Source: Aeromicrobium sp.
GTDB lineage: Bacteria; Actinomycetota; Actinomycetes; Propionibacteriales; Nocardioidaceae
Direction: 5' to 3'
Assembly: GCA_008017265.1 (NCBI GenBank)
Contig: SSHC01000089.1
Span: forward strand, 1-52,187
DNA: 52,187 bases
A program made the position numbers and the translations under genes. This document shows, piece after piece, positions 35,901-45,033 of this stretch. A model generated the notes under the pieces. That model ran no database searches and had not been told where the DNA came from. It was given only the letters and a program-made list of their open reading frames with translations. The stretch's first letter is position 1, and every line of letters begins with the position of its first letter.

Positions 35901-36663
35901 GCTTGCCGTCGCGTGCCTTGCGCACCATGGTTTCGTATTCGCGCCAGAAACCAGCGAAGTCGAGAGACTCGGCACCCTTGATGTTTGGCACGAGCAGTTG
36001 ACGCGTGCCGTTGGGCTTTTGCAAATCGATGGCGAGGCCAAAGTTGATGTGTTTAGGCTTGAGCTGAACAGGCTTGCCTTTTTCGTCGTAGAAGAAGCCC
36101 GTATTCATTTCGGGCATCGACTTGATCGCTTGCACGATGGCGTAACCGATGATGTGCGTGAACGAGACTTTGCCGCCACGTTCACGGGCAAGGTGGTTGT
36201 TGATGACAACTCGTTGATCGAAGATCAATTTCACCGGAACAGTGCGGACGCTTGTTGCGGTTGGGACCGTCAAACTCTCGTCCATGTTCGTTGCGGTGCG
36301 AACTGCGGCGCCACGGAGCGGGACGCGTTCCACATCGTCGCTCACAGGAGGCGGGGGAGGCGTTACCTTCGCGGGAGCAGCAGCTGCAGGGGCGGCAGGT
36401 GCAGACGCCGCCGGCGCGGGGGCCGCTGCGGCAGGGGTAGCAGCTGGTGGGGCCGGGGGAGCAGGCGTGCTCACGGCCGGACTCGGCACACCAGAGCTGC
36501 CGTTCGAGTATCCGCCAGCGCGGAAGAACTCGACCCAAGCAGCATCAACCGAGGTCGGGTCTGCGAGGAATTGTTCGTACTTGTCTTCTACGAGCCATTC
36601 GTTGGCTCCGAAGTCTGGGCTTGTGACGTCGCTGGAGGACGTGCTGGGGGAAGACTCGGCCAC
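32986..36663 (-). CDS. kgd: Multifunctional 2-oxoglutarate dehydrogenase/decarboxylase (E2-E1 fusion)
   Basis: Kgd (OdhA, SucA) decarboxylates 2-oxoglutarate and feeds succinyl groups into the TCA cycle. The 1225-residue protein equals the M. smegmatis length of 1227. Residues 1-40 form the conserved N-terminal segment (FGANEWLVEDKYEQF), then an Ala/Pro-rich linker, then an E2-like acyltransferase domain with STYDHRVIQG near 325. The ThDP E1 domain carries MAHRGRLNVL, LHGDAAFAGQG-type and NNQVGFTTSP motifs. GTG 36663 follows GGAAGAGG at 11 bases and gives the expected N-terminus; a GTG 39 codons upstream adds an unconserved segment and is rejected. In relatives the enzyme is controlled by the FHA protein GarA/OdhI, not present here. 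Confidence 0.97.
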   Translation of the reverse strand: MAESSPSTSSSDVTSPDFGANEWLVEDKYEQFLADPTSVDAAWVEFFRAGGYSNGSSGVPSPAVSTPAPPAPPAATPAAAAPAPAASAPAAPAAAAPAKVTPPPPPVSDDVERVPLRGAAVRTATNMDESLTVPTATSVRTVPVKLIFDQRVVINNHLARERGGKVSFTHIIGYAIVQAIKSMPEMNTGFFYDEKGKPVQLKPKHINFGLAIDLQKPNGTRQLLVPNIKGAESLDFAGFWREYETMVRKARDGKLEVSDFQGTTVSLTNPGGIGTNHSVPRLMAGQGVIVGVGSMEYPPEYHGASEQTITRLAVSKMMTLTSTYDHRVIQGAQSGEFLKRVHALLLGEDGFYDEIFKSLRLPHEPIRWAQDISVDHDDDVTRQARVIELIHAYRTRGHLIADTNPIEFGLRSHPDLDIASHGLTLWDLDRTFAVGSFGPTTGKARMKLRELLGILRDSYIRKLALEYMHIQDPAERRWFQERIEKPHTKEDSREQLRILQKLNQAEAFETFLQTKYVGQKRFSLEGGETTIPLLDEICGAAAADGLDEVAIGMAHRGRLNVLVNIAGKDPSLVFREFEGNIDPRTVQGSGDVKYHLGVEGEFTSSKGDSIKVSVAANPSHLEVVNPVLEGIARAKQDVLDRGAEFPVLPVLVHGDAAFAGQGVVAETLNLSQLRGYRTGGTIHVIVNNQVGFTTSPSSSRSSTYSTDVARMIQAPVFHVNGDDPEACMHAARLAYEYRATFNKDVIIDLICYRRRGHNEGDDPSFTQPLMYDTIEGKKSVRKLYTEALVGRGDITMAEAENALNEYRTLLEDHFGKVREQEQDDTYMRTPDYPAKPQRDAVVTHTTREMLEAVSRAYTEVPEGFTVHPKVLPQLQRRAASILEGPIDWGTGEIIAMGSLLAEGRPVRLAGQDSRRGTFTTRFATIIDRTNANEWTPLTQVSPDQANFYVYDSLLSEYAALGFEYGYSVARPEALTMWEAQFGDFVNGAQSVIDEYISSGETKWGQHSGVVLLLPHGYEGQGPDHSSGRIERFLTLAANDEFTVAQPSTPASYFHLLRRQNLEAQHRPLIVFTPKSMLRNKQAVSQPEDFTSGTFRPVIGDDQVNPNNVKKILVCSGKITWDLMTERKKREGDDFTTAIVRVEQLYPRPVKELQVEFAKFDNAEEIRWVQDEPENQGPWPHVQMHMREAFDLPFSAVTRPESSTTSTGSHSVHMEEAKQLMDQAFS

Positions 36664-36766
36664 GGGCAGAATCGCCTCTTCCAATGTGCTGGATCCGGTT
36701 GGTTTGGGCACGCAAGTGCTTAGGTTTAGATTAGCCTGCGATGGGTCCGATGGCGTGCTGGGTGTA

Positions 36767-36802
36767 GTGAAAGGCGACACGTTTCCTCGTGCCGTTTTTC
36801 AC
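36767..36802. promoter_or_regulatory. Imperfect inverted repeat in kgd/lipoprotein divergent region
   Basis: Two 15-base arms, GTGAAAGGCGACACG and CGTGCCGTTTTTCAC, match at 12 of 15 positions around a six-base centre. They lie about 105 bases upstream of the kgd GTG. Two further small repeats follow toward 36835. The 237-bp region lacks another gene. An operator or leader structure is possible. Confidence 0.35.
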
Positions 36803-36900
36803 AAGCGCTAGTGGGTGTGATTGCACACTCTTTTCGAGTGGGGAGAAAAGCTCGTTCGAGACTCCGCTGAAAACGAACACCATGTCCTATGCTCGTGCCC

Positions 36901-37584
36901 ATGCGTTCATGCTTGGTGACTCTTCTTTCCGTCTCTGCATTAGTGCTCTCGGGCTGTTCAGGGGGCGGCAGTCCGCTCACGGATGCACAAATTCAGAAGG
37001 CGCTTTTGACGGCAGATCAGATGCCAACGGGCTGGACAGCGGAAGCTGTTGAACTTGACGACGCGCCCAAAGAGGATGCCGATGAGGACGCTGCCGATGA
37101 GCACGGTGGCGACGAACATGGTGGCAAAAACGAAGAATGTGAAACGCTCCTCGACGCCATCAATGAACGCAGTTCCAAGAAAGCGGTTGGTCGAGGGCAG
37201 GTGGTCTTGGCCGGCGCTGAGCTCGGGCCGTTTATTACCCAAACAATTTCTTCGTTCAAGGGCTCAGCCGCTGAAGACAGCGTGAGCGATTTTGAAAACG
37301 CGTTCAAGAAGTGCGGCACTTTTGAGGAAACCGACGATCACGGCGGACAAATTACCTACAAAGTGGGCGAACTCGACTTCCCTCAACTTGGCGACGAAAC
37401 CGTCGCGCTGAACATCGTTACGGGTTCCCAACTGGTCACGCTAGAAATGCCGATCGTCATGATCAGGGTTGGCAAGAATGTCATTACCTTGTCCTCAATC
37501 AGCATGGAAGACAAACTCGAAGACGAGCTCTTTGAGAAGACAGCGCGCACGGCAGTCAAACGCGTGGAAGATCAGCTGGGCTAG
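36901..37584 (+). CDS. Secreted lipoprotein of unknown function
   Basis: The 227-residue protein has a lipoprotein signal peptide with lipobox LSGC, the modified Cys at residue 19 from ATG 36901. It is then followed by a Gly/Ser linker, a segment TADQMPTGWTA and an acidic, His-rich region (about 50-80). The remaining mature part appears to be a single globular domain with a Cys pair (about 83 and 140). The phrase around PTGW recalls mycobacterial sensor-like lipoproteins but I cannot assign a family. ATG 36889 is an alternative start. No strong ribosome site is seen, so the message may be leaderless. Confidence 0.75.
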   Translation: MRSCLVTLLSVSALVLSGCSGGGSPLTDAQIQKALLTADQMPTGWTAEAVELDDAPKEDADEDAADEHGGDEHGGKNEECETLLDAINERSSKKAVGRGQVVLAGAELGPFITQTISSFKGSAAEDSVSDFENAFKKCGTFEETDDHGGQITYKVGELDFPQLGDETVALNIVTGSQLVTLEMPIVMIRVGKNVITLSSISMEDKLEDELFEKTARTAVKRVEDQLG

Positions 37585-37602
37585 TTGGTATGGCAGCCGC
37601 AG

Positions 37603-38028
37603 TCAGGGTGTCCTGCGCCATTCGATTGCGGGGCATGTGTCCATCACCATGGGTGTGCCAGCGTTCGTCACGCGTGTGAACGCTTCGCTATCGATCACCC
37701 CAAGTTGAAACCACACGCCCCGTGCGCCCACCGATAGCGCTTCGTCTGCGAATTGCCCGGCCGATTCGCTACGGCGAAAAACATCGACAACGTCAATCGC
37801 GAAGGGAACTTCGGCCAACGCTGCGTAGCCTTGCTCACCCAACACCGTTGGCGCATCTGGGTGGATCGGCACGATCTTCTTGCCCCTGCGTTGTAACAGT
37901 TCGGCAATTTCGTATGCAGTGCGATGTGGGTTTCCCGACAGGCCGACGATCGCCCAGGTTTCGCAGTCGTTGAGCATGAAATCAACCCACGGCTGGTGTT
38001 GCCAGGACGTACTCACATCGGGATTCAT
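37603..38028 (-). CDS. CoA-binding domain protein (YccU family)
   Basis: The 141-residue protein is a stand-alone CoA-binding Rossmann domain: TWAIVGLSGNPHRTAYEIA near residue 24-42, IVPIHPDAP near 52-60 and VDVFRRSE near 80. The C-terminal CPAIEW is also typical. Such YccU-like proteins bind CoA or related nucleotides, but their role is not established. It is convergent with the lipoprotein gene. The ATG is clear, but its ribosome site is weak. Confidence 0.88.
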   Translation of the reverse strand: MNPDVSTSWQHQPWVDFMLNDCETWAIVGLSGNPHRTAYEIAELLQRRGKKIVPIHPDAPTVLGEQGYAALAEVPFAIDVVDVFRRSESAGQFADEALSVGARGVWFQLGVIDSEAFTRVTNAGTPMVMDTCPAIEWRRTP

Positions 38029-38114
38029 ATGACCAACGGTAGTCGTCTTTGTGGTGTGAGGGAACTGGGTTTACCCAATTGAGAGACGCCGTTGCTCTCG
38101 GTGATTTTCCACGG

Positions 38115-38186
38115 TGCCCCCGGCAGGATTCGAACCTGCGCTCCCGCCTCCGGAGGGCGGTGCTCTATCCCCTGAGCTACGGGGGC
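38115..38186 (-). tRNA. tRNA-Arg (anticodon CCG)
   Basis: The minus strand folds as a complete 72-base cloverleaf. The acceptor stem is GCCCCCG/CGGGGGC with A as discriminator, the D-stem GCTC/GAGC, the anticodon stem CCGCC/GGCGG around the loop CTCCGGA, and the T-arm GCAGG-TTCGAAT-CCTGC. The anticodon in the loop is CCG, reading CGG arginine codons. CCA is not encoded. It lies 440 bases from argS on the opposite strand. Confidence 0.97.
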
Positions 38187-38238
38187 CCGTTTTGCGCGTT
38201 GCACGCGAATAAGAGACTAGCGCAACTACTCTTGACGT

Positions 38239-38616
38239 GTGCCCACAGTCCTCGTAGTTGACGATACGCCCTCGATTCGGTTCCTCATTCGGATGAATCT
38301 CGAACTGGCCGGCATCGACGTGATCGAAGCCGAAGACGGTCAAGACTGTCTGACTCAACTCGAAACGCTCGACCCGTTGCCGGACCTGATCACGATTGAC
38401 ATGGTTATGCCGAGATTGGACGGCATCAGTGCGATCACAGCCATGCGTGCCGACGAACGTCTTGACCAGATCCCCATCGTCATGGTGAGCACGCAAGGTC
38501 AACAAATTGACCTAAACCGCGCCAAGGTGGCAGGCGCCGACGAATACATCATCAAACCGTTCGACCCAGACCACTTAGTGACAACCGTCCAAAGGCTCTT
38601 CAACAGTCGCAGATAG
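38239..38616 (+). CDS. Single-domain response regulator (CheY-like receiver)
   Basis: The 125-residue product is a receiver domain alone: acidic pair Asp8/Asp9, phospho-acceptor Asp54 in TIDMVMPRLDG, switch Ser84/Thr85 and Lys106 in IIKPFDPD. No output domain is attached, so it acts by phospho-transfer or protein contact. GTG 38239 begins just after the divergent tRNA gene. It ends nine bases before argS, suggesting co-transcription. No cognate kinase is adjacent; whether PdtaS or another kinase serves it is unknown. Confidence 0.93.
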   Translation: MPTVLVVDDTPSIRFLIRMNLELAGIDVIEAEDGQDCLTQLETLDPLPDLITIDMVMPRLDGISAITAMRADERLDQIPIVMVSTQGQQIDLNRAKVAGADEYIIKPFDPDHLVTTVQRLFNSRR

Positions 38617-38625
38617 GCTTAGCCG

Positions 38626-40287
38626 GTGACTCCCGAGCAACTTTCTGAAGTGATCGCCGCCGCGCTGAACGCCCTTGTGGACAAGGGCTCAGTGTCGTTA
38701 CCTGACGGTGCGCCGACCACGGTTCATGTCGAACGCCCCAAGAATCGCGACCATGGTGACTACGCCACCAACATCGCGCTTCAATTGGGCAAGAAAGCGT
38801 CGATGAATCCTCGTGAGTTCGCTGCGGTGTTAGCGGCCGAACTACAAGGGCATGCAGGGATCAGTGGCGTCGATATCGCTGGCCCTGGGTTCCTCAACAT
38901 CAAGGTCTCTGCTGGTGCGCAAGGTGAGATCGCACGACTCGTGCTGGAAGCGGGCGAGGCCTACGGTCATAGCGAACCGCGCGGCACCCGAATCAATCTT
39001 GAGTTCATTTCGGCCAACCCGACAGGTCCGCTTCACCTCGGACACACGCGATGGGCTGCCGTGGGCGATGCGCTTGGACGTGTGCTCCGCGCGGCCGGCA
39101 ATGACGTTGCCAACGAGTTCTACATCAACGATCGCGGCATCCAAATGGACAAGTTCGGTGCTTCGCTGATGGCGCGCGCCAATGGTCAAGAACCGCCGGA
39201 AGATGGCTATCTCGGCGGATACGTCAGCGATCTTGCCGAACAGATCGTGGCGGCTCACCCCACGATTCGCGAACTGCCCGAGTCCGAACAACTCGTGGCG
39301 TTCCGAGAAGCGGGCTACGCATTGCAATTGCGCGAACACCAAGACCAACTCGCTAACTTTCGAACCGAATTTGACGTTTGGTTCTCCGAACGTTCGCTCC
39401 ACGAAATGGACGCCGTCGACGTCAGCCTCAAGATGCTTGAAGATCAGGGGCGCAGTTACACCGAAGACGGTGCGATCTGGATGCGTACTACTGACTTCGC
39501 TGACGACAAAGATCGCGTACTGGTGAAATCCGATGGATCGCTCACGTACTTCGCCTCCGATACTGCCTACTACGTCAACAAACGCGGACGTGGATTTGAT
39601 CGGTGCATCTACTTGCTGGGTGCAGACCACCACGGCTATGTTGGTCGGCTCTCGGCGATGGCCGCATGCGTCGGCGACACTCCTGGTGAGGAACTGCTCG
39701 TCCTGATTGGCCAGCTCGTCAAGATCTACTCAGACGGCCAAGAACTCAAACTCAGCAAACGCGCCGGCACGATCGTGACGCTCGCGGAACTTGTCGAACT
39801 CATTGGTGTGGATGCGCTGCGGTATACGTTGATTCGCTACCCCGCCGATTCTCCGCTCACTCTCGACGTTGCCGAAATGACTCGCCAATCCAGTGATAAC
39901 CCCGTCTATTACGTGCAGTACGCGCACGCGCGTCTTTCGTCGATTCTGCGTAATGCGGCTGAGTTTGGGATTCACGTTGATGCCGAATCCTTCGAACCCG
40001 GCCTGCTGTCTCACGACCGTGAAGGCGACCTGCTACGTTCGCTGGCGGAATTTCCGCAGGTGGTTGCGCAAGCGGCCGAACTTTACGAACCTCACCGCAT
40101 CGCGCGTTACCTCGAAGACACGGCTTCGGCGTTCCACAAGTTCTATGATGCGTGTCGTGTTCTCCCGCAAGGAGACGAAGAGGCGACTGATATCCACTCA
40201 GCTCGACTCGTGCTTGTCGCCGCGACCCTCCAAGTATTCGCGAACGGCCTCGCAATGTTGGGCGTAACCGCACCGGAGCGTATGTGA
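38626..40287 (+). CDS. argS: Arginyl-tRNA synthetase
   Basis: ArgRS charges tRNA-Arg. The 553-residue class I synthetase has an N-terminal additional domain, ANPTGPLHLGHTRWAAVGDA with the HIGH-type HLGH near residue 135, and a KMSKS-like KLSKRAG near 377. A C-terminal anticodon-binding domain contains YVQYAHARL. Length is standard. GTG start, nine bases after the response regulator. The stop overlaps lysA. argS-lysA-thrA order equals M. tuberculosis Rv1292-Rv1294. Confidence 0.98.
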   Translation: MTPEQLSEVIAAALNALVDKGSVSLPDGAPTTVHVERPKNRDHGDYATNIALQLGKKASMNPREFAAVLAAELQGHAGISGVDIAGPGFLNIKVSAGAQGEIARLVLEAGEAYGHSEPRGTRINLEFISANPTGPLHLGHTRWAAVGDALGRVLRAAGNDVANEFYINDRGIQMDKFGASLMARANGQEPPEDGYLGGYVSDLAEQIVAAHPTIRELPESEQLVAFREAGYALQLREHQDQLANFRTEFDVWFSERSLHEMDAVDVSLKMLEDQGRSYTEDGAIWMRTTDFADDKDRVLVKSDGSLTYFASDTAYYVNKRGRGFDRCIYLLGADHHGYVGRLSAMAACVGDTPGEELLVLIGQLVKIYSDGQELKLSKRAGTIVTLAELVELIGVDALRYTLIRYPADSPLTLDVAEMTRQSSDNPVYYVQYAHARLSSILRNAAEFGIHVDAESFEPGLLSHDREGDLLRSLAEFPQVVAQAAELYEPHRIARYLEDTASAFHKFYDACRVLPQGDEEATDIHSARLVLVAATLQVFANGLAMLGVTAPERM

Positions 40288-41681
40288 TGAGAAGTCACGA
40301 AGCAGGAGCCCTGCACGGGCAAGCAGGAGATCGCGGGCCGGCCTGGCTGCAGCGGCCAGACGACGTCAACGCGCTCGTGCCGCAACTGTGGTCGGAAAAC
40401 ACCTCGAAAGTGGCGGGCCGACTCCAGGTTGCTGGCGTCAGTGCGGTAGAACTTGCCGAAGAGTTCGGGACGCCCTTGTATGTGATGGACGAAGCCGACT
40501 TCCGAAATCGTGCGCGCGCCTTCAAAGAAGGGTTCGCCGGAGCCGAAGTGTTCTACGCAGGAAAGTCGTTCTTGTGTGTAGCGGTGGCGCGTTGGATCGC
40601 TGAAGAAGGACTGAGCCTCGACGTATGTACCGGCGGCGAGTTGGCTGTCGCCGTGGCTGCAGATTTCCCACCTGAACGCATCGGGTTCCACGGCAACAAC
40701 AAGTCAGAGGCCGAACTGCGCCGAGCCATTGAGGTTGGTGTTGGCCGGATCGTGGTCGATTCGTTCGATGAAATCGACCGCATCATTGCAATAGCCGAAG
40801 AGCTCGCCACCACGGTTCCGGTATTGGTTCGTGTCACGGCCGGCGTCGAAGCGCACACGCACGAGTACATTTCCACTTCGCACGAAGACCAGAAGTTCGG
40901 CTTCTCAATTCAAGGCGGAGACGCGCTCGAAGCAGCTCGACGCGTCATCGCAGCGGACCGCATCGAGTTCAACGGATTGCATTCGCACATCGGATCGCAA
41001 ATCTTCGTGATCGACGGTTTCGAAGTCGCAGCGCGGCGCGTCCTGCGTTTGCATGCACAGATCGCGAGCGAGTTGGGCTTCTCGGCGCCAGAGCTTGACC
41101 TCGGTGGCGGATTCGGAATCGCGTACACCACTCAAGACGACCCGGCGACCCCTGAAACGTTGGGCGCAACCATGCGGGCGCTGATTGATGCCGAATGCGC
41201 GGCGCTCGGCATCGATGTACCAAACTTGTCGATTGAGCCGGGTCGCGCCATCGTCGGACCATCCACTTTCACGCTCTATGAGGTGGGAACGACTAAGACG
41301 GTGGCACTCGACGCCGGGGCTGCCCGGCGATATGTGTCGGTCGACGGTGGCATGAGTGACAACGTGCGCCCTGCGCTCTATGGCGCGGACTACTCCTGCA
41401 CCTTGGCATCACGCGAATCTGAAGGACCAGCCGTGTTGAGCCGCGTCGTCGGTAAACACTGCGAATCGGGAGACATTGTCGTCAAAGACGAATACTTGGG
41501 TGCCGATGTGGGGCCAGGCGATTTGCTCGCCGTGCCCGGAACCGGGGCGTATTGCCGTTCGCTGTCGAGCAACTACAACCATGTACCGCGACCCGCAATT
41601 GTTGCTGTTCGAGACGGGGAAGCGCGTGTCATCGTGCGGCGCGAAACTGAAGCCGACCTTTTGCGCCTTGACGTCTACTGA
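40284..41681 (+). CDS. lysA: Diaminopimelate decarboxylase
   Basis: LysA makes lysine by decarboxylating meso-diaminopimelate. The 465-residue PLP enzyme has the lysine of VFYAGKSFL near residue 93, the conserved HSHIGSQI near 235, the PLP-phosphate loop GGGFG near 275, EPGRAIVG near 315 and CESGD near 392, contributed to the active site. A 35-residue N-terminal extension before the fold is usual in actinobacteria. The start is GTG 40284 or ATG 40287, both overlapping the argS stop. I saw no lysine riboswitch-like leader; the gene is coupled to argS instead. Confidence 0.97.
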   Translation: MMRSHEAGALHGQAGDRGPAWLQRPDDVNALVPQLWSENTSKVAGRLQVAGVSAVELAEEFGTPLYVMDEADFRNRARAFKEGFAGAEVFYAGKSFLCVAVARWIAEEGLSLDVCTGGELAVAVAADFPPERIGFHGNNKSEAELRRAIEVGVGRIVVDSFDEIDRIIAIAEELATTVPVLVRVTAGVEAHTHEYISTSHEDQKFGFSIQGGDALEAARRVIAADRIEFNGLHSHIGSQIFVIDGFEVAARRVLRLHAQIASELGFSAPELDLGGGFGIAYTTQDDPATPETLGATMRALIDAECAALGIDVPNLSIEPGRAIVGPSTFTLYEVGTTKTVALDAGAARRYVSVDGGMSDNVRPALYGADYSCTLASRESEGPAVLSRVVGKHCESGDIVVKDEYLGADVGPGDLLAVPGTGAYCRSLSSNYNHVPRPAIVAVRDGEARVIVRRETEADLLRLDVY

Positions 41682-41762
41682 TGCGCGCTCTCGGCACGCT
41701 CAAACTCACGCACGTCGCAGAGCCTTGTGCAGGTGCGACGGCTGCGCCGATACCCTTGGACG

Positions 41763-43085
41763 GTGAACTCTGTGGCTCCCAATGACCTCAACCAAGAACG
41801 ACCGATCCGAGTAGCGCTCCTCGGATGCGGTGTCGTGGGCACCGAAGTCGCCCGAGTTCTCACAACAGATAGCGAAGAGTTGGGCCGTCGTGTTGGTGCC
41901 AAAGTCGAACTCGTGGGGATCGGCGTCAGGCGCCTAGAACGCGCACGTGAAATCGACTTGGACCCGGCGCTTTTCACGACAGACGCGCACGCACTCGTCA
42001 CGCGCGAGGACGTCGACGTCGTCATTGAGCTTATTGGCGGAATCGAGCCGGCCCGAGAACTCATGCTCGCCGCTTTTGGCGCCGGCGCATCCGTCGTCAC
42101 AGCAAACAAAGCACTCCTTGCTGAGCACGGCGCAGAACTTTACGCCGCAGCGGAGGCCGCTGAACGCGACTTGTATTACGAAGCTGCAGTCGCAGGCGCG
42201 ATCCCCATCATCCGTCCATTGCGCGAATCGTTGGCAGGAGACCGTGTGACCCGCGTGTTGGGGATCGTGAACGGCACCACCAACTACATCCTCGATGCGA
42301 TGACGACCACCGGTGCGAGTTTTGATGACGCGCTTGAAGCCGCGCAGCGCCTCGGCTATGCCGAAGCAGATCCGACCGCCGACGTCGAAGGATTCGATGC
42401 GGCGGCGAAAGCCGCGATCCTGTCTGGGTTGGCATTCCATACGCGCATGACGCTCAGCGATGTCCATTGCGAAGGCATCACCAACGTCACCGCTACGGAT
42501 GTTCGTTCAGCCAAGGCGATGGATTGCGTCGTCAAACTTCTGGCCATTTGCGAATCGGATCCAGAACGCGGAACGGTCTCGGCGCGCGTACACCCGGTGA
42601 TGATCCCCAATTCACATCCGTTGGCCAGCGTTCGCGGAGCATTCAATGCAGTTTTCGTCGAATGCGAAGCAGCCGGTGAACTCATGTTCTATGGTCCGGG
42701 CGCCGGGGGAGCACCGACCGCGAGTGCTGTCTTGGGCGACTTGGTCACGGTGGCTCGACATCGCCGCAACTGCGTATTCGGGCCCAAAGAAACGTCGCAC
42801 GCCGACCTGACGCCGATCTCGATCGATCAAGCAAGGACTCGCTACTACGTATCGCTTGACGTGGACGATCGTCCCGGCGTGCTGTCGGCGGTTGCTCAAG
42901 CGTTCGCCAACCACAACGTATCGATTAAGACCGTGCGTCAAGAAGGCCGTGGGTCTGATGCGCAACTCGTTGTCGTTACCCACGAAGCCAGCGAGGCCGA
43001 ACTTGCCGCCACGGTGGCAGATTTGCGAAGCCAAGACATGGTCCGAGGCGTTTCTTCGGTCATGCGAGTAGAAGGAGTTGTGTGA
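41763..43085 (+). CDS. hom: Homoserine dehydrogenase with ACT domain
   Basis: Hom reduces aspartate semialdehyde to homoserine at the branch to threonine and methionine. The 440-residue product has the NAD(P) motif [10 protein letters not shown] near residue 22, VVTANKALL near 115, [11 protein letters not shown] near 170, [13 protein letters not shown] near 200, and a C-terminal ACT domain ([14 protein letters not shown] onward) for feedback control by threonine. The start is uncertain: GTG 41763 or GTG 41772, the latter with GGTGA five bases before it. The gap from lysA is about 80 bases and holds no gene. Its stop overlaps thrC. Confidence 0.96.
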   Translation: MNSVAPNDLNQERPIRVALLGCGVVGTEVARVLTTDSEELGRRVGAKVELVGIGVRRLERAREIDLDPALFTTDAHALVTREDVDVVIELIGGIEPARELMLAAFGAGASVVTANKALLAEHGAELYAAAEAAERDLYYEAAVAGAIPIIRPLRESLAGDRVTRVLGIVNGTTNYILDAMTTTGASFDDALEAAQRLGYAEADPTADVEGFDAAAKAAILSGLAFHTRMTLSDVHCEGITNVTATDVRSAKAMDCVVKLLAICESDPERGTVSARVHPVMIPNSHPLASVRGAFNAVFVECEAAGELMFYGPGAGGAPTASAVLGDLVTVARHRRNCVFGPKETSHADLTPISIDQARTRYYVSLDVDDRPGVLSAVAQAFANHNVSIKTVRQEGRGSDAQLVVVTHEASEAELAATVADLRSQDMVRGVSSVMRVEGVV

Positions 43086-44149
43086 TGGCGCGTCCATGGC
43101 GAGGAGTGATCAACGAATACCGTGATCATTTAGCTCTCGATCGGGATGCTGAAGCGATCACGCTCGGCGAAGGTGGCACTCCGCTCGTTCATTCGCGATG
43201 GTTGTCTGGCCTGACGAAGTCTGACGTCTATGTCAAGGTCGAAGGCACTAATCCCACAGGTTCGTTTAAAGACCGGGGAATGACGGTAGCGATCTCGGGT
43301 GCCGTTGCCGATGGGGCGAAGGCTGTCGTGTGCGCATCCACCGGAAATACATCGGCTTCGATGACGGCCTATGCCGCTCGCGCCGAGATCGTTCCGATCG
43401 TGCTCGTTCCGCATGGCAAAATCTCGGCCGGAAAAATGGCCCAGGCGATCATGCACGGCGCTCAGATCATTGAGGTGCGTGGCGGCTTCGATGAGTGCCT
43501 TGAATTGTCTCGTGCGTTGGCTAAGGAATACCCTGTAGCGCTCGTGAACTCGGTGAATCCGTTGCGAATTGAAGGCCAAAAAACGGCTTCTTTTGAGATC
43601 ATCGATGTACTCGGTAAGGCGCCCGACATTCACGTTCTGCCGGTCGGCAACGCGGGGAATATTACGGCCTACTGGAAGGGCTTTAAGGAATACCATCAGG
43701 CCGGCATCTCCACGAGCCTGCCGAAAATGTGGGGCTTTCAAGCCGCCGGCGCCGCCCCGATCGTTGAGGGTCGCGTCATTACTGAACCAGAAACGGTCGC
43801 TACGGCTATTCGCATCGGCAATCCTGCGTCGTGGACGCTCGCGGAAGAAGCCCGCGATGAGTCCGGCGGACGAATCTCGGCGGTGTCGGATGAGCAGATT
43901 TTGGCGGCCCAACGTGCGCTCGGCGCGCACGAGGGCATCTTCGTAGAGCCTGGCTCAGCAGCGAGCGTGGCTGGTTTGCTTGCCGCGGTTGAGGCGGGCG
44001 AAGTCGAACCGGGGCAAACGATTTCTGTCACCGTGACCGGGCATGGACTCAAAGACATCGACACGCCATTGGCGCATCGTGAACAGACGGCGCCGATCGT
44101 GATCGACTTCGACGTTGCTCAAGCAGCGAAGGTCGCCGGTCTCGAATGA
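43082..44149 (+). CDS. thrC: Threonine synthase
   Basis: ThrC converts phosphohomoserine to threonine with PLP. The 355-residue protein has [13 protein letters not shown] near residue 23, the cofactor lysine in [11 protein letters not shown] near 57, [18 protein letters not shown] near 80 and a glycine-rich phosphate loop [11 protein letters not shown] near 185. It is the short actinobacterial type. It starts at GTG 43082 or ATG 43085, overlapping hom, and its stop overlaps thrB by four bases (ATGA), so hom-thrC-thrB form one coupled unit. Confidence 0.97.
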   Translation: MMARPWRGVINEYRDHLALDRDAEAITLGEGGTPLVHSRWLSGLTKSDVYVKVEGTNPTGSFKDRGMTVAISGAVADGAKAVVCASTGNTSASMTAYAARAEIVPIVLVPHGKISAGKMAQAIMHGAQIIEVRGGFDECLELSRALAKEYPVALVNSVNPLRIEGQKTASFEIIDVLGKAPDIHVLPVGNAGNITAYWKGFKEYHQAGISTSLPKMWGFQAAGAAPIVEGRVITEPETVATAIRIGNPASWTLAEEARDESGGRISAVSDEQILAAQRALGAHEGIFVEPGSAASVAGLLAAVEAGEVEPGQTISVTVTGHGLKDIDTPLAHREQTAPIVIDFDVAQAAKVAGLE

Positions 44150-45021
44150 GTTTCGTCGACGGTGAGGTTCGGGTCCGGGTACCGGCCACAAGCGCAAACT
44201 TGGGGCCGGGGTTTGATGCCTTGGGTTTGGCGTTGACGCTTTTTGACGAAGTCACCGCGAGCGTCATCGATTCAGGGATCGAGATCGTCGTCGAAGGCGA
44301 AGGCGCCGACACTGTTCCAACCGGCGAAGATCATCTCGTTTACCAAGCGATGGTTTCTGCATTCGATTTGCTCGGCGAGACACCGCCTGGCGTGCGTCTG
44401 GAGTGCAAGAATCGAATCCCGCACGGTCGCGGTTTGGGATCTTCCTCGGCGGCGATCGCGGCCGGCATCATCGCAGCACGTGCGCTAGTTGTGGGCGGCG
44501 AAGAACGTCTCGATGCGGGCTCGGTTTACCAGCTTGCCACGGATCTGGAGGGTCACCCCGACAACGTGGCACCTGCTTTGCACGGGGGCTTCACGATCGC
44601 TTGGATTTCAGGAGCGGCCGCGGAAGTGGAGCGCCTGGAGATTAGCCACGATGTCACCGTATTCGTGCCGCCATCGGAAGTCTCAACGAAAACTGCTCGA
44701 GGTCTTTTGCCCGAGGTGGTTCCGTTCGGTGACGCCGCTGCGAATGTTGGCCGAGCGGCGCTCATGGTCGCGGCTTTGGTGCAGTCGCCAGAACGACTCA
44801 TTTTCGCCACGGAAGATCGACTTCATCAGTCGTACCGTTCAACGGCAATGCCCGATTCATACAAGTTGATGCAGCAAATGCGAGTCGAAGGTATCCCCGC
44901 CGTTATCTCCGGCGCAGGCCCAACGGTCTTGGCCTTTGGTCATGGTCTAACGGCATGGGTGCCCGAGGGCTGGGCCGCGCATGAATTGTCGATAGAAAGT
45001 CGTGGCGCACGCGTTTTCTAG
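44146..45021 (+). CDS. thrB: Homoserine kinase
   Basis: ThrB phosphorylates homoserine, the step before ThrC. The 291-residue GHMP kinase has [16 protein letters not shown] near residue 12-27, the ATP loop [12 protein letters not shown] near 91-102 and a C-terminal GAGPTVLAF near 262. Length is typical. ATG is coupled to the thrC stop. The next gene, rho, begins after a 157-base gap, so the threonine operon probably ends here, although no clear hairpin terminator is visible. Confidence 0.97.
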   Translation: MSFVDGEVRVRVPATSANLGPGFDALGLALTLFDEVTASVIDSGIEIVVEGEGADTVPTGEDHLVYQAMVSAFDLLGETPPGVRLECKNRIPHGRGLGSSSAAIAAGIIAARALVVGGEERLDAGSVYQLATDLEGHPDNVAPALHGGFTIAWISGAAAEVERLEISHDVTVFVPPSEVSTKTARGLLPEVVPFGDAAANVGRAALMVAALVQSPERLIFATEDRLHQSYRSTAMPDSYKLMQQMRVEGIPAVISGAGPTVLAFGHGLTAWVPEGWAAHELSIESRGARVF

Positions 45022-45033
45022 ACCCGAGCGTGG

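Noticed and set aside
34903..36723. 606-codon open frame antisense to kgd
   Set aside because: Shadow frame over a strongly conserved gene; no family resemblance and biased composition.
36664..36780. Kgd starting 39 codons upstream
   Set aside because: The extra residues are unlike Kgd N-termini, and GTG 36663 gives the expected length.
41682..41762. Riboswitch or attenuator ahead of the threonine genes, or lysine leader ahead of lysA
   Set aside because: No conserved riboswitch fold, leader peptide or strong hairpin was found; lysA directly overlaps argS.
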